Assembly (NCBI GenBank): GCA_016715075.1
Contig: JADKBK010000002.1
Coordinates: forward strand, 1 to 64,000
Length of the DNA stretch: 64,000 bases
Direction: 5' to 3'
Source of the DNA: Bacteroidales bacterium
Lineage (GTDB): Bacteria; Bacteroidota; Bacteroidia; Bacteroidales; VadinHA17
Shown: one piece after another, positions 42,901 to 52,023 of the stretch
Position numbering within the stretch: position 1 is the stretch's first letter
How the letters are laid out: each line of letters opens with the position of its first letter
Made by a program: the position numbers and the translations under genes
The notes under the pieces: model-generated
The model's input: only the letters and a program-made list of their open reading frames with translations
What the model was told of the DNA's origin: nothing
The model's database searches: none

Positions 42901-43664
42901 GACAGCAGAAGTTGGGTGAGAATTACGTTGAATAACAGAATAAGAACACTGCTGTAAACAACTGCCTTTGTACTGGCGCGTCCGACTTCCAGGGATCCTC
43001 CTTCAACATAATAGCCCTGAAATGCTGAAACGCTGGTTATTATAAATGCAAAAAAAACTGTTTTGATCAATGAGTAGGTGATATAAAAAGGTATGAAAGC
43101 GTACTGAATTCCGTAGATGTAATTCTCTAAAGTCATAACCCCTGAAAGAGTGCCTGCCATACCCCCTCCGAAAATCCCGACTGTTATTGCAATAAGTGTA
43201 AGTACGGGATTGAAAATAAGAGTGGCAATTAATTTGGGGAGTATCAGGTAGGATGCAGAATTGATACCCATTATTTCGAGGGCATCTATCTGTTCTGTAA
43301 CCCTCATGGTCCCGATTTCAGCTGCAATATTGGAACCTACCTTCCCTGCAAGGATGAGGGCTGCTATAGTTGAGGAGAACTCAAGTATCATTGAGTCGCG
43401 GGTACCCAGGCCGATAAGATATTTGGGATATATCGGATTTTCTGTATTATATGCTGTTTGCAGAGTAATAACTGCTCCCATGAAAAAGGAAATAATAGCT
43501 ATAATGCCAATCGAGGTCAGCCCCAGATTCACAAATTCCTTCATGGTTTGCCTGTAATAAACAACACGTTTCTCGGGTTTGGAAAAAACCTTTTTGAGTA
43601 GAAGGATGTATCTTCCCAGCTGATTAAGAAATCTGAATATCATCTTAAAAATCTCTGTTGCCAA
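42897..43664 (-). CDS. Mla-type ABC transporter permease (MlaE)
   Basis: A 255-residue MlaE/DUF140-family integral membrane protein with about five helices. FFMGAVITLQTAYN and LVLAGKVGSNIAAEIGTMRVTEQIDALE-type sequence (GSNIAAEIGTMRVTEQIDAL around 110-130) is the family signature. It works with the overlapping MlaF ATPase in retrograde or anterograde lipid trafficking between inner and outer membranes. It is divergent from manC across a 99-bp spacer. Confidence 0.87.
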   Translation of the reverse strand: MATEIFKMIFRFLNQLGRYILLLKKVFSKPEKRVVYYRQTMKEFVNLGLTSIGIIAIISFFMGAVITLQTAYNTENPIYPKYLIGLGTRDSMILEFSSTIAALILAGKVGSNIAAEIGTMRVTEQIDALEIMGINSASYLILPKLIATLIFNPVLTLIAITVGIFGGGMAGTLSGVMTLENYIYGIQYAFIPFYITYSLIKTVFFAFIITSVSAFQGYYVEGGSLEVGRASTKAVVYSSVLILLFNVILTQLLLS

Positions 43665-43763
43665 AATTACAAATATTTACCGGATTTCCTTAAAGAAGAT
43701 TGTGAAACTCATCTACATAATTAATTATATATTTGTATAAGTTATTGAAAAATCAATTCTCTT

Positions 43764-44849
43764 ATGGATAACAGGTATGTAATAATTATGGCAGGAGGAG
43801 TGGGCAGTCGTTTCTGGCCACTGAGCCGTCGTGAAAAGCCAAAACAGTTTCTTGATATTCTTGGTACGGGGGAGACGCTTCTTCAGCAAACCTACAGAAG
43901 ATTTAAGAGTACCTGCCCTGAGAAAAATATATTTGTTGTGACAAGTGCTGAGCATAAGGAGTTGGTTCTGGAACAGCTTGAAATTGACCCCTCACATGTT
44001 TTGGGTGAGCCTTTCCGCAGAAATACCGCTCCGTGCATTGCATATGGGACATTCAGGATACTTAAGGAAAATCCTGAAGCTGTAATAACTGTTACACCTG
44101 CAGATCACCTTATTGTTAAGGAAGATAAATTCTGTGAAGATATTCAAAGCTGTTTTGAATTTGCAAATAAAAATGATGCTCTGATAACACTTGGAATAAA
44201 GCCCGACAGACCTGAAACCGGTTATGGGTATATTCAGGCCGATCAGAAGAAACCTGTCCATGGTTATGGCAATCTGCTTAAAGTAAAGACATTTACCGAA
44301 AAGCCGGATATTGACCTTGCAAAAGTCTTCCTGGAGAGCGGCGATTTCTACTGGAATTCCGGAATATTTGTCTGGAACATCAAATCGATCATTACTGCGT
44401 TTGAAAAATATCTTCCCGACACCTATTCTGTATTTGAAGAGGGGAAGAAGCACTTTGGAACTGATCTCGAAAAAAACTTTATCGGGAAGACTTATGCAGA
44501 GTGCAGGAGTATATCAATTGATTACGGCATTATGGAAAAGGCTGACAATGTATATGTCAAGTGCACGGATATCGGCTGGTCGGATCTTGGTACCTGGAGT
44601 TCCCTTTATGAGCATACCTCTGTTGACAAACAAGGAAATGCAATTGTGAGGGGAGATATCTTCTCCTATGGCAATAAGCATAACATAATAAACATTGCGC
44701 CGGGGAAGGTTGCTGTTTTACAGGGACTGGAAGACTATATCATTGTGGATTCAGATGATGTGCTCCTGATTGTCAAAAAGGAAGAGGAGCAGAATATAAA
44801 GCAGTACCTCGAAGATGTAAAAAAATCTACCAAAGAGAAATTCCTCTAA
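43764..44849 (+). CDS. manC: Mannose-1-phosphate guanylyltransferase
   Basis: A 361-residue nucleotidyltransferase that makes GDP-mannose from GTP and mannose-1-phosphate, feeding fucose, mannose and LPS or exopolysaccharide synthesis. The GTP-binding signature GGVGSRFWPLSRREKPKQFL is near the N-terminus. VTPADHLI and FTEKPD follow, and the beta-helix C-terminus with DIGWSDLGTWSSLYE is typical. It lacks the phosphomannose-isomerase domain of bifunctional ManC/AlgA. It is monocistronic, with a strong hairpin right after its stop. Confidence 0.92.
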   Translation: MDNRYVIIMAGGVGSRFWPLSRREKPKQFLDILGTGETLLQQTYRRFKSTCPEKNIFVVTSAEHKELVLEQLEIDPSHVLGEPFRRNTAPCIAYGTFRILKENPEAVITVTPADHLIVKEDKFCEDIQSCFEFANKNDALITLGIKPDRPETGYGYIQADQKKPVHGYGNLLKVKTFTEKPDIDLAKVFLESGDFYWNSGIFVWNIKSIITAFEKYLPDTYSVFEEGKKHFGTDLEKNFIGKTYAECRSISIDYGIMEKADNVYVKCTDIGWSDLGTWSSLYEHTSVDKQGNAIVRGDIFSYGNKHNIINIAPGKVAVLQGLEDYIIVDSDDVLLIVKKEEEQNIKQYLEDVKKSTKEKFL

Positions 44850-44856
44850 AATAAGC

Positions 44857-44880
44857 AGGGGAGGGTTGCGACCCTCCCCT
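44857..44880. terminator. Bidirectional terminator between manC and gldN
   Basis: AGGGGAGGGT-TGCG-ACCCTCCCCT, a perfect 10-bp stem with a 4-nt loop. It is followed on the plus strand by atggtatttta and lies 27 bp from the gldN stop on the other strand. It fits a shared terminator for the convergent genes. Confidence 0.8.
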
Positions 44881-44907
44881 ATGGTATTTTATTCAAAATA
44901 TTTTCTG

Positions 44908-45732
44908 TTAGTATTCCCAGAGATCGTGTTCGAAGTTAAAAAGTTCTGTTTTGATGCGTTCAGCTTCAAACAGTGCGCTTTTTCCCAGCTCGTATTGTGA
45001 AATTACCCTGTCGTTATAGACGTTTGATTCTCCGGTTATAGAGCTGCCGAATCTTCTCTGCATGAAAAGATCATCATAAGATATCCTCTGGGCATCATTG
45101 TTGGTCATAAATACTTCCTGTTTTGCCAGGGCGTCTCTCACTTCATCGTACTTAATCCAGAAAAGAGGTTTTTTGAGTACATATCCGAGCTGTTCATCAT
45201 AACCCATGAAATAAGGCTGCATACCAATTATCCTGACATCCATTTTTGAAAGTTTTTTGTCAAAGTACCACTCTTCATACAGCAGCAACTGTTTGACCTC
45301 TTCCGGCTTGGCATCCTGTTTTATTACAGTGTCTTTAGTGGCACCATCGGCATTTATGGTTATTGATTCAGTTTTGTTAACTGCCCCCATTTTTCCTTCA
45401 ATATCCGAATATGTTGTATTTACATTTGTATTCAGAGGATCATAAGCCGTCAGTCTGCCAGCTTTAATCTCATCGAGAAGTATGCTGATGAGGTTTTTTC
45501 TTCCATCCAGAGTCGGCTGGGTTGGATAGTACAATGGCTGATTCATCTTTTCTCTCAGGTCTATGAGCCTGAACATCCTTTTTGACCAGATGACATCAGC
45601 CTCTCTCAGGTAGGGATAATCTATCTTTCTTGCATCAGGGATGTTTTTCTCGTAAATATCACCAAAGCTCTGAGCATTAATAACACCAGACAATAAAAGG
45701 GAGATAATTCCGAAAAGAATTTTCTTATTCAT
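44908..45732 (-). CDS. gldN: T9SS/gliding protein GldN (PorN)
   Basis: 274 residues with a signal peptide (MNKKILFGIISLLLSGVINA). The mature domain, with YPYLREADVIWSKRMFRLIDLREKMNQPLYYPTQP split around the conserved W and basic residues, is characteristic of GldN/PorN. This periplasmic protein binds the GldK ring of the type IX secretion system. It is the last gene of the porP-gldK-gldL-gldM-gldN block, 20 bp after gldM. The length is normal and there is no visible defect. Confidence 0.92.
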   Translation of the reverse strand: MNKKILFGIISLLLSGVINAQSFGDIYEKNIPDARKIDYPYLREADVIWSKRMFRLIDLREKMNQPLYYPTQPTLDGRKNLISILLDEIKAGRLTAYDPLNTNVNTTYSDIEGKMGAVNKTESITINADGATKDTVIKQDAKPEEVKQLLLYEEWYFDKKLSKMDVRIIGMQPYFMGYDEQLGYVLKKPLFWIKYDEVRDALAKQEVFMTNNDAQRISYDDLFMQRRFGSSITGESNVYNDRVISQYELGKSALFEAERIKTELFNFEHDLWEY

Positions 45733-45752
45733 GGTTGTATATTTATTTTATA

Positions 45753-47355
45753 CTAGTCTATCTTTAAAATTACAGGCTGAAGGTCTTTCGTCTTCCCGTC
45801 AGGACCAAGAGCCCTGATATCTTTGATAATTAAATTTTTACCTCGTGTGAGCCTGCTGATAAGATCTTTTTGTTTTGATGTAAGGTTAGTACTGTTACTT
45901 ATTTCTTCGTAGTCATTTCCTTTATCGTTATAGATAACGGTAAATCCTGTGATCTGGTATCTCAGATCGAAGTCAAAATCAGGCATCACCGCAAAGACTC
46001 CCTGTTGTGCAGCAGCAGTAGCTCTGGAGATGCTTCCTGTACTTTTTCCGCCGAATACTGCAATAGGAGGAGGAAGAGGCTTAACTCTGAATTCATAGGG
46101 AGGATACTGAACCGGTTTTCCGCTCATATCTGCGGTAACAATAACCTGTACATTCTGTCCGGCGGCTGTTGGTTTTACTGACCAGGTGCCGGGGAAGAAC
46201 ACCCCTTTCGGATTTTTTACTTTTTCAGTAGTGACCGATCCGTTTACAACCCTGATCTTTATTTTATCGGGACTGACACCGGGCACAGACACATCGATTG
46301 GATTCTCAATACCTGCATACATTACGTTCATTGCAGTAGGTGAGACAATAACGTTAGGTTCGCCAACGACGTAAGAAGCATCAAAAGGGTAATTAACTAT
46401 TGATCCGGAGGGAGATTTAAGAGCAATAATTCCTCCCCATTTTTTTGGTCCTACTGAAGTAGCGCGTACTTTATAGATACCTTTTCCTCTTTCATCAAGG
46501 GGCAATACGTTACCTCCGACAGTAATACTGGGAGATTGAGTCGAGTCTGTTGCAGAAATGAATACGGAAGCCTCATAATCACTTCCAAGTGTTACATAAT
46601 TTGAATTAGGGATTACAATTGCATCGAGTCTGTTAAATTTGTATGAGGCAGCATCGATCTGTGAATACAGGTAATTAAGTACTTCTGTTTCGCCGTTTCT
46701 TACTGAGAGCTGCATTTCTGAAAGGATGCAAATGACGGCAACAAGCGGGAGTGTCTGGAAAGTCATATTGGCCCATGGCGCACGCTGACCGTCCGGATCT
46801 TTTCCATCATCAGTATTGAGACTTACTTTCAGTGCATCTTCTGCTGTTGGATTATTTCCTTCAAGGGTGGCTATAAGGAAATCGCGGTACTCATTAATAA
46901 CGTTTTTAAGATAATAGGCTTTCCCGTTTTCATTGGCTCCGATCAGAATCTCTGATGGAACATTCGGGTCATCGATTCTTTTTATATTTTCAACCAGGAC
47001 TTCATTTCCTTTAACGGCAGGTTTTTCAGGATCTATATCCTCTGTTTTGGTAATGATCTCTATTTTAAGATCCTGAATGAAGTTAAATGCTTCATCTGCA
47101 CGTTCTTTGACCTGATATGCCAAAGTCTTGTATTTTCCTGCTTTTGCAGGGTTTTCAGCAACTGCAGCATCGAATTCACTATATATCTGATTATTTTTTT
47201 ATGGCATAGTTAGCAACTGTAAGTGTCAGACCCTTATCAACTTTTTTAAACGCTTCAACGGCCTCTTTTGATACGTTAAGTGCAAGCATGGCAGTAAGCA
47301 CCAGGTACATCATCCCGATCATCTTTTGCCGGGGAGATAGCTTTTCGTGAGCCAT
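45753..47355 (-). pseudogene. gldM: T9SS motor protein GldM (PorM), apparent +1 frameshift
   Basis: The true N-terminus (MAHEKLSPRQKMIGMMYLVL, ATG 47355) is followed by the membrane helix and runs only 54 codons before TAA at 47193-47191. The reading continues in another frame as NNQIYSEFDAAVAENP and then the whole periplasmic part to 45753. The break is an A7 tract (plus-strand T7, 47194-47200); six A residues would restore a protein of about 530 residues, the usual GldM length. GldM with GldL is the proton-driven motor that spans the envelope and contacts GldK/N. The rest of the operon is intact, so an extra A from base-calling is most likely; transcriptional slippage on A7 is the biological alternative. 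Confidence 0.88.
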
Positions 47356-47390
47356 TTTCTTGTTAGTTTAGTTTGATTAAAAAAGCCACC

Positions 47391-48290
47391 TTATTTAACA
47401 TTCATTGCAGCGAGCATGTTCCCATAAACATTATTCAAAGCTGCCAGATTGTCGTTGAGTTTTGTTATTTGGTCACGGTACTTTTTCGCATCTCCTGCAG
47501 AATCGGAAAGGTCCTTCATTAATCCCTGGATTCCTTTATAGAGAGTTTCCGAATCTTTAATATGTTCATCTGCTCCTTTACGCTGCAGCTCATAGACAGT
47601 ATTCAGGGCAGACAGGTTTTTGTTTAGTGTTTCGAGTTGCTGCTGGTAAGATTTTCCCCCAACTTCGATGACAGCAAGAGAGTCTGTCATGTGCTTGTAT
47701 GAGGAACCTGTTTCATTGATAACCCTGGCTGTAGTCTGGTATGAGTCAGCCAGTTTTCCAAGAGAATCATTAGCTACGTTAATTGTGTTCATGTATTTTG
47801 ATGATGCAGCTGAGATATCTCCCATTACACTGATATTTGAAGTTGAGTCACTGAGTTTTTTCATTCCGGCACCCAGTTTCATGAAAAGGTCGGGCGAAAT
47901 CTCGGCTTTTTCGAGCATTTCATCGAATTTTGCCAGGGCAACAGCACCTGAACCTCCTCCATATCCGCCACCGCCGCCGCTTCCTCCGCCACCGGAAACA
48001 GAGCCTGAGTATTTTCCATGAGAACCGATTTCGCCGGTCTCATCTTCCGGAATACCTGCCAGTTCAGGATATACCAGCGACCAGTCGATCTCTTCGTGTA
48101 GTGGTTCAAAGGCAGAAAAGAAGAAAATTACTGCTTCGGTAAGTAGTCCAATAGTAAGCATGGTTCCTGCCAGTGGCCAGTGCTGTATTTTAAACAGTGC
48201 ACCAACGATAACTACGGAAGCTCCTAAACCATAGAGTTTAGAAATAAAATTTTTCCAACCGCTGCTTTGTACTAATTCTGCTAGGCTCAT
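47391..48290 (-). CDS. gldL: T9SS motor protein GldL (PorL)
   Basis: 299 residues. Two N-terminal transmembrane helices (about 18-36 and 40-60: YGLGASVVIVGALFKI, then WPLAGTMLTIGLLTEAVIFF) form the GldL membrane domain that surrounds the GldM dimer in the 5:2 motor. A conserved Glu lies in the second helix (TEAVIFF). A glycine-rich linker (SGGGGSGGGGGYGGGSGA, about 97-115) separates it from a long coiled-coil cytoplasmic tail. It lies 31 bp after gldK and 35 bp before gldM on the same strand. Confidence 0.93.
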   Translation of the reverse strand: MSLAELVQSSGWKNFISKLYGLGASVVIVGALFKIQHWPLAGTMLTIGLLTEAVIFFFSAFEPLHEEIDWSLVYPELAGIPEDETGEIGSHGKYSGSVSGGGGSGGGGGYGGGSGAVALAKFDEMLEKAEISPDLFMKLGAGMKKLSDSTSNISVMGDISAASSKYMNTINVANDSLGKLADSYQTTARVINETGSSYKHMTDSLAVIEVGGKSYQQQLETLNKNLSALNTVYELQRKGADEHIKDSETLYKGIQGLMKDLSDSAGDAKKYRDQITKLNDNLAALNNVYGNMLAAMNVK

Positions 48291-48321
48291 ATCCCAGGTT
48301 ATTTAAGGTTATATCAAAGAT

Positions 48322-49671
48322 TTAATTACTAACACCTATATAAGATCTTACATTCCGGAATCCTACAAAGGATTTTGCAGAATCCTGATATTCATAATCT
48401 CTTGCACTTGTCTGTAGAAAATACGCAATATCTTTCCATGAACCTCCGCGGATTACCTTTCTTTTCATGATAGGAGGATCCTGAGGTGTTGCATTGTATT
48501 CATAATTTGGCTGGAGATCGTGCTGGAAAATATATGCTGACGGATGGTAAGCACAACAGGTCCATTCAGCAACGTTACCTGACATATCGTATAATCCGAA
48601 CTCATTTGGTTCATATGATCCTACTTTTCCTGCATATACGTTTCCATCATCGATATAGTTGCCTCGCAATGGTTTGAAGTTAGCCAGGAAACAGCCTTTA
48701 TAGTTACGTGTATAAGGTCCGCCCCATGGGTACATTGACAGATCGAGGCCGCCTCTTGATGCATATTCCCATTCTGTTTCCAGCGGGAGTCTGTAGCTCT
48801 GAACATCGGCGATATCATTTTTCCTGAGTGCGGAGTTCATATAGTCGGTTCTCCAGATACTGAATGCAGTAGCCTGTACCCAGGAGACACCAACGACAGG
48901 GTAATCATCGAATGAAGGATGCCAGAAATAGAGGGAAGCCTGCGGATCATTGAATGAATATGTGAAGTCCCTGATCCAGCACAGTGTATCGGGGTATACA
49001 TTAATGATGCTGTGTTTGATATATGATGACCGGTCTTTGACATCAGTACGTGAACCATCAAGATTTGTTACCTGACCCTCATATTTACCTGTGTTATTTG
49101 TATAATCATATTTGTAGGTGGATTTAGCAGCCTGCTGATAGTCAACCCAGAAATAGGAATAGTTCAGTTTCCTGACGTCAATCTGTATCTTGCCATTGAA
49201 TCTCTCTTCAGGAGGATAGATCATCTCTTCCATGGTCGCTTTTGTAGTCTCTTCTTCCGGATCAATCTTCTCATTCCAGTTAATCACATTTGGCTCGATG
49301 ACATTGCCCTCCTTATCAACTATAAAATACTCCCTGTCTGCAATACCGGCGTTACCAAGTTTTGTTCTGAATATCGAGTCACGTACATAGTATACGAACT
49401 GACGGTATTTATTATTTGTTATTTCGGTCTGATCCATCCAGAATGCTTCGACAGTAACAGATTTTGATATACTGTTCATTGCAAAAACTGCATCCTGATC
49501 ACTTGGTCCCATCATGAAATTACCTGCTGGAATGAACGCCATTTCAAATGGTTCAGGTTCGAAGAATTTCTTTCTTCCCTGCACTCCGGTTAACTCTCCG
49601 TTATTCTTTGAAGAGCCGCAACCAGTTAACAGGACAGTTAATATTAGAGCAGATAGGATTATCTTTTTCAT
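48322..49671 (-). CDS. gldK: T9SS outer-membrane ring lipoprotein GldK (PorK)
   Basis: 449 residues from the ATG at 49671, chosen because it starts directly with a lipoprotein signal (MKKIILSALILTVLLTGC, lipidated C18); an upstream in-frame ATG at 49695 only adds MQYKFQSI. The mature part is an FGE/sulfatase-modifying-like domain: FIPAGNFMMG, then FWMDQTEITNNKYRQF, YRLPLETEWEYASRGG and RGGSWKD. GldK and GldN form the large periplasmic ring of the T9SS. It is preceded by the PorP/SprF-like gene and followed by gldL. Confidence 0.93.
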   Translation of the reverse strand: MKKIILSALILTVLLTGCGSSKNNGELTGVQGRKKFFEPEPFEMAFIPAGNFMMGPSDQDAVFAMNSISKSVTVEAFWMDQTEITNNKYRQFVYYVRDSIFRTKLGNAGIADREYFIVDKEGNVIEPNVINWNEKIDPEEETTKATMEEMIYPPEERFNGKIQIDVRKLNYSYFWVDYQQAAKSTYKYDYTNNTGKYEGQVTNLDGSRTDVKDRSSYIKHSIINVYPDTLCWIRDFTYSFNDPQASLYFWHPSFDDYPVVGVSWVQATAFSIWRTDYMNSALRKNDIADVQSYRLPLETEWEYASRGGLDLSMYPWGGPYTRNYKGCFLANFKPLRGNYIDDGNVYAGKVGSYEPNEFGLYDMSGNVAEWTCCAYHPSAYIFQHDLQPNYEYNATPQDPPIMKRKVIRGGSWKDIAYFLQTSARDYEYQDSAKSFVGFRNVRSYIGVSN

Positions 49672-49718
49672 AATACTTTGGAATTTATATTGCAAGTAAG
49701 TTATTTTTTTTTAAATTA

Positions 49719-50663
49719 TCATAAAAATCTGATGCTTTTATATTTCATCGGGCTTTTCCCAAGGCCGAGATCAAAACAATAATTAACCATGAATTCGTGC
49801 GATCCATTGCTGTTTTTTCCAATATCAGAAATAGTAAAGTCATAAGCATATCCCAACCGGATTCCGTTGAGCAGTTCCAGCCCAATCATACCTATAATAG
49901 CATCGCCGGACCTGTATGAAACGCCGCCCCATACTTTTTTATTGTATCTTATCAGTGAGGTCAGGCTAAACTGCATAGCCTTGCCATCAGAGAAGGCGAA
50001 TACGGAAGGCAGTAATTCAAGCGAAGGATCAGGCAGCTGCAGTGTGTAACCTGCTGTCAGATAATAATGTCTGCTGATATAGGGAGTTCCTTTGCTGAAT
50101 TTTATTTTTGGCTGATTAAGGTGGGTTACCGACAGTGAGGCATAGTATTTATCTGCTTTATAGTAGAGCCCCAGACCTGCGTCAAAAGCAACGTAACTCT
50201 CCTTGTTTTCAGGTATCAGCGGATCACCTGAGGGCGGAGTGTGCGAATCCCCTGTTGGGATTACCCATTTAGGGTTGAGTGTCTTATTGAGCATCCCGGC
50301 ATTTATTCCTATTCCCAGTACTCCCTGGCCAACATCCAGATGATATGAATATGAGGCTGAGATGTTGATATCCTTGTCAAACCCGACATTATCGCTTTCA
50401 ACAAGCAGGCCAACGCCACTTCTGATTTTAAAAGGTCTTACAGGAGCGCTGACATTAAAGACTGTAGTTGACGGGGCACCAGCGAATCCGACCCACTGCT
50501 GCCTGTTGATGGCAGTTGCACAAATCATACCTGAAACGCCGGCAACACCAGGATTATACGTCAGTGTATTGAACATATACTGACTGGAAAGCGGATCCTG
50601 CTGAGAGAAAACGGGATTCACTACCAGAATTAAAAATAAAGCTGCAATATTTAGTTTCTTCAT
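49719..50663 (-). CDS. PorP/SprF-family T9SS outer-membrane protein
   Basis: 314 residues with a signal peptide (MKKLNIAALFLILVVNPVFSQ) and the family opening QQDPLSSQYMFNTLTYNPGVAG, followed by alternating beta-strand segments up to the C-terminus. It is a predicted outer-membrane beta barrel of the PorP/SprF family, which anchors or assists secretion of T9SS substrates. It heads the gldKLMN block, the classic synteny. Several paralogues are usual in these genomes, so assignment as the true PorP rather than a SprF-like paralogue rests on position. Confidence 0.9.
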   Translation of the reverse strand: MKKLNIAALFLILVVNPVFSQQDPLSSQYMFNTLTYNPGVAGVSGMICATAINRQQWVGFAGAPSTTVFNVSAPVRPFKIRSGVGLLVESDNVGFDKDINISASYSYHLDVGQGVLGIGINAGMLNKTLNPKWVIPTGDSHTPPSGDPLIPENKESYVAFDAGLGLYYKADKYYASLSVTHLNQPKIKFSKGTPYISRHYYLTAGYTLQLPDPSLELLPSVFAFSDGKAMQFSLTSLIRYNKKVWGGVSYRSGDAIIGMIGLELLNGIRLGYAYDFTISDIGKNSNGSHEFMVNYCFDLGLGKSPMKYKSIRFL

Positions 50664-50846
50664 CTCTTGTGTTGCAGGTACATTTCACGTATTTGTTGAA
50701 CGAGTAAAATAAGTAAAAATCTAAATCCTTTACAAATTTAGGAGTAATTATTTGACGCCATAATTTATCTCTTTTGATGAGAGTGCCATAATATTTGACA
50801 AAAAGTACAGGTTAACTTAAGAAAGCTGTTCCGGAGGGACCGAATA

Positions 50847-52017
50847 TCAGGTTTTCAGTCTTTCAACTGCCTTAACCCATCTGTCAGGAACTTCATTCCT
50901 GTTGGCTTTAAGATAATCTTCATGGGAACAGGCCACATAAAAGTTCCTGTCTTCACCGGCAGGCAGTTCAATCCACCACCTGTCGGTCAGATTGCTCTTT
51001 ACAAAAATCATATCATCGTCGAGATCTGTTACCCTGACATGATATTTAATAAACCGGCCTGAATTGCCTGTATCGAGGACGGGCGTTTCATACTGCTTCT
51101 GGGAGAAGCCTTCAAGGAAAAACCAGAGCATCTGTGCTGCAAGGCTTGCAGTCTGCAACCTGATGTCATAATCAGGATTTACATCAAAGAGTCCGAAGAT
51201 CTTAAGGTTATCAGAAATTCCGGCATAGCGTGAGAGCAGACAAATCTCTTCTCCGTAGAATCCATTTGGAGAAGGACTGAATGTTCCGGGAGATTCTGAC
51301 TGCCGCACGGCGGAGATATCGAAAACAGCTGCATCGGAATCCCTGAATAATGGTTCAGTGAGATGAATTGCCTGCCTTACATCTCCGATCCTCACAAGCT
51401 CGGCTCCTTTCTTCAGAAATCGGTTTATTACCTGCTGATCATTCAGATATGTCTGGTACCCGATATTTATATACTGTTCAAATGTACTCTTGTGGTTATT
51501 TTGGATTGTATTGAGATAGTTGCATGAATCGGCCTCTTTTCTGTCACTGTTGTAATCAATTCTTGAATCAACGGCCGTGGAGGGTATACCTTATTTTCTT
51601 ATGTGAAAGGGCTCTGTCAATAGCCGGCACAAGGGCACTGCTTCCTCCGATGATCACCGGGAAAAGGTTTTCATCAATCATCTGGACAAGGATATCGGTG
51701 AGCCCGGCAAGGGTGTCGTTGAAGGTTACTCCCTGTTTCATATTTCCGAGGTCAATGATTTTGGATTTCCCAGGGATCTTTGAGAGTTTGTACAATTGGG
51801 ATCTCACCATGTCGGGTCCTTTTAAAGAACCTGTATTAGGAGAGTTCCTTCCATCGGGTACACCGAAAAGAGCTATTTTGAATTTGCTGAGGTCCTTAAT
51901 CGTATAGTTCTCAGTGTGGATAGTGACATTATGAGCAAACCCTGCCTGCCTGGTCAGGTGCTCAAAAACAGGTTCCTCAATGCTGACCGGATTGAAGTAA
52001 TCGTTCAAGTCTACCAT
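50847..52017 (-). pseudogene. Arginase/formimidoylglutamase-fold protein, frameshifted
   Basis: Two frames join into one protein of about 389 residues. The N-terminal frame (from ATG 52017, MVDLNDYFNPVS) ends at TGA 51570-51568. The C-terminal frame reads on as AVDSRIDYNSDRKEADS and continues to 50847. One extra base in about 51573-51580 explains the break. It is a ureohydrolase-fold protein, but the metal-binding motifs are degenerate: GGSSALVPA replaces GGGHE-type, and VFDISAVRQSESPG replaces the Asp-rich FDxD site. It is likely non-catalytic as arginase even if intact. Its position between topA and the porP-gldK block is typical for Bacteroidota. The frameshift may be a sequence error. Confidence 0.8.
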
Positions 52018-52023
52018 GATTAT

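Noticed and set aside
47191..47206. Programmed -1 frameshift on A7 in gldM
   Set aside because: Restoring the frame needs skipping one base (+1, or deletion of one A); a -1 shift does not reach the downstream frame.
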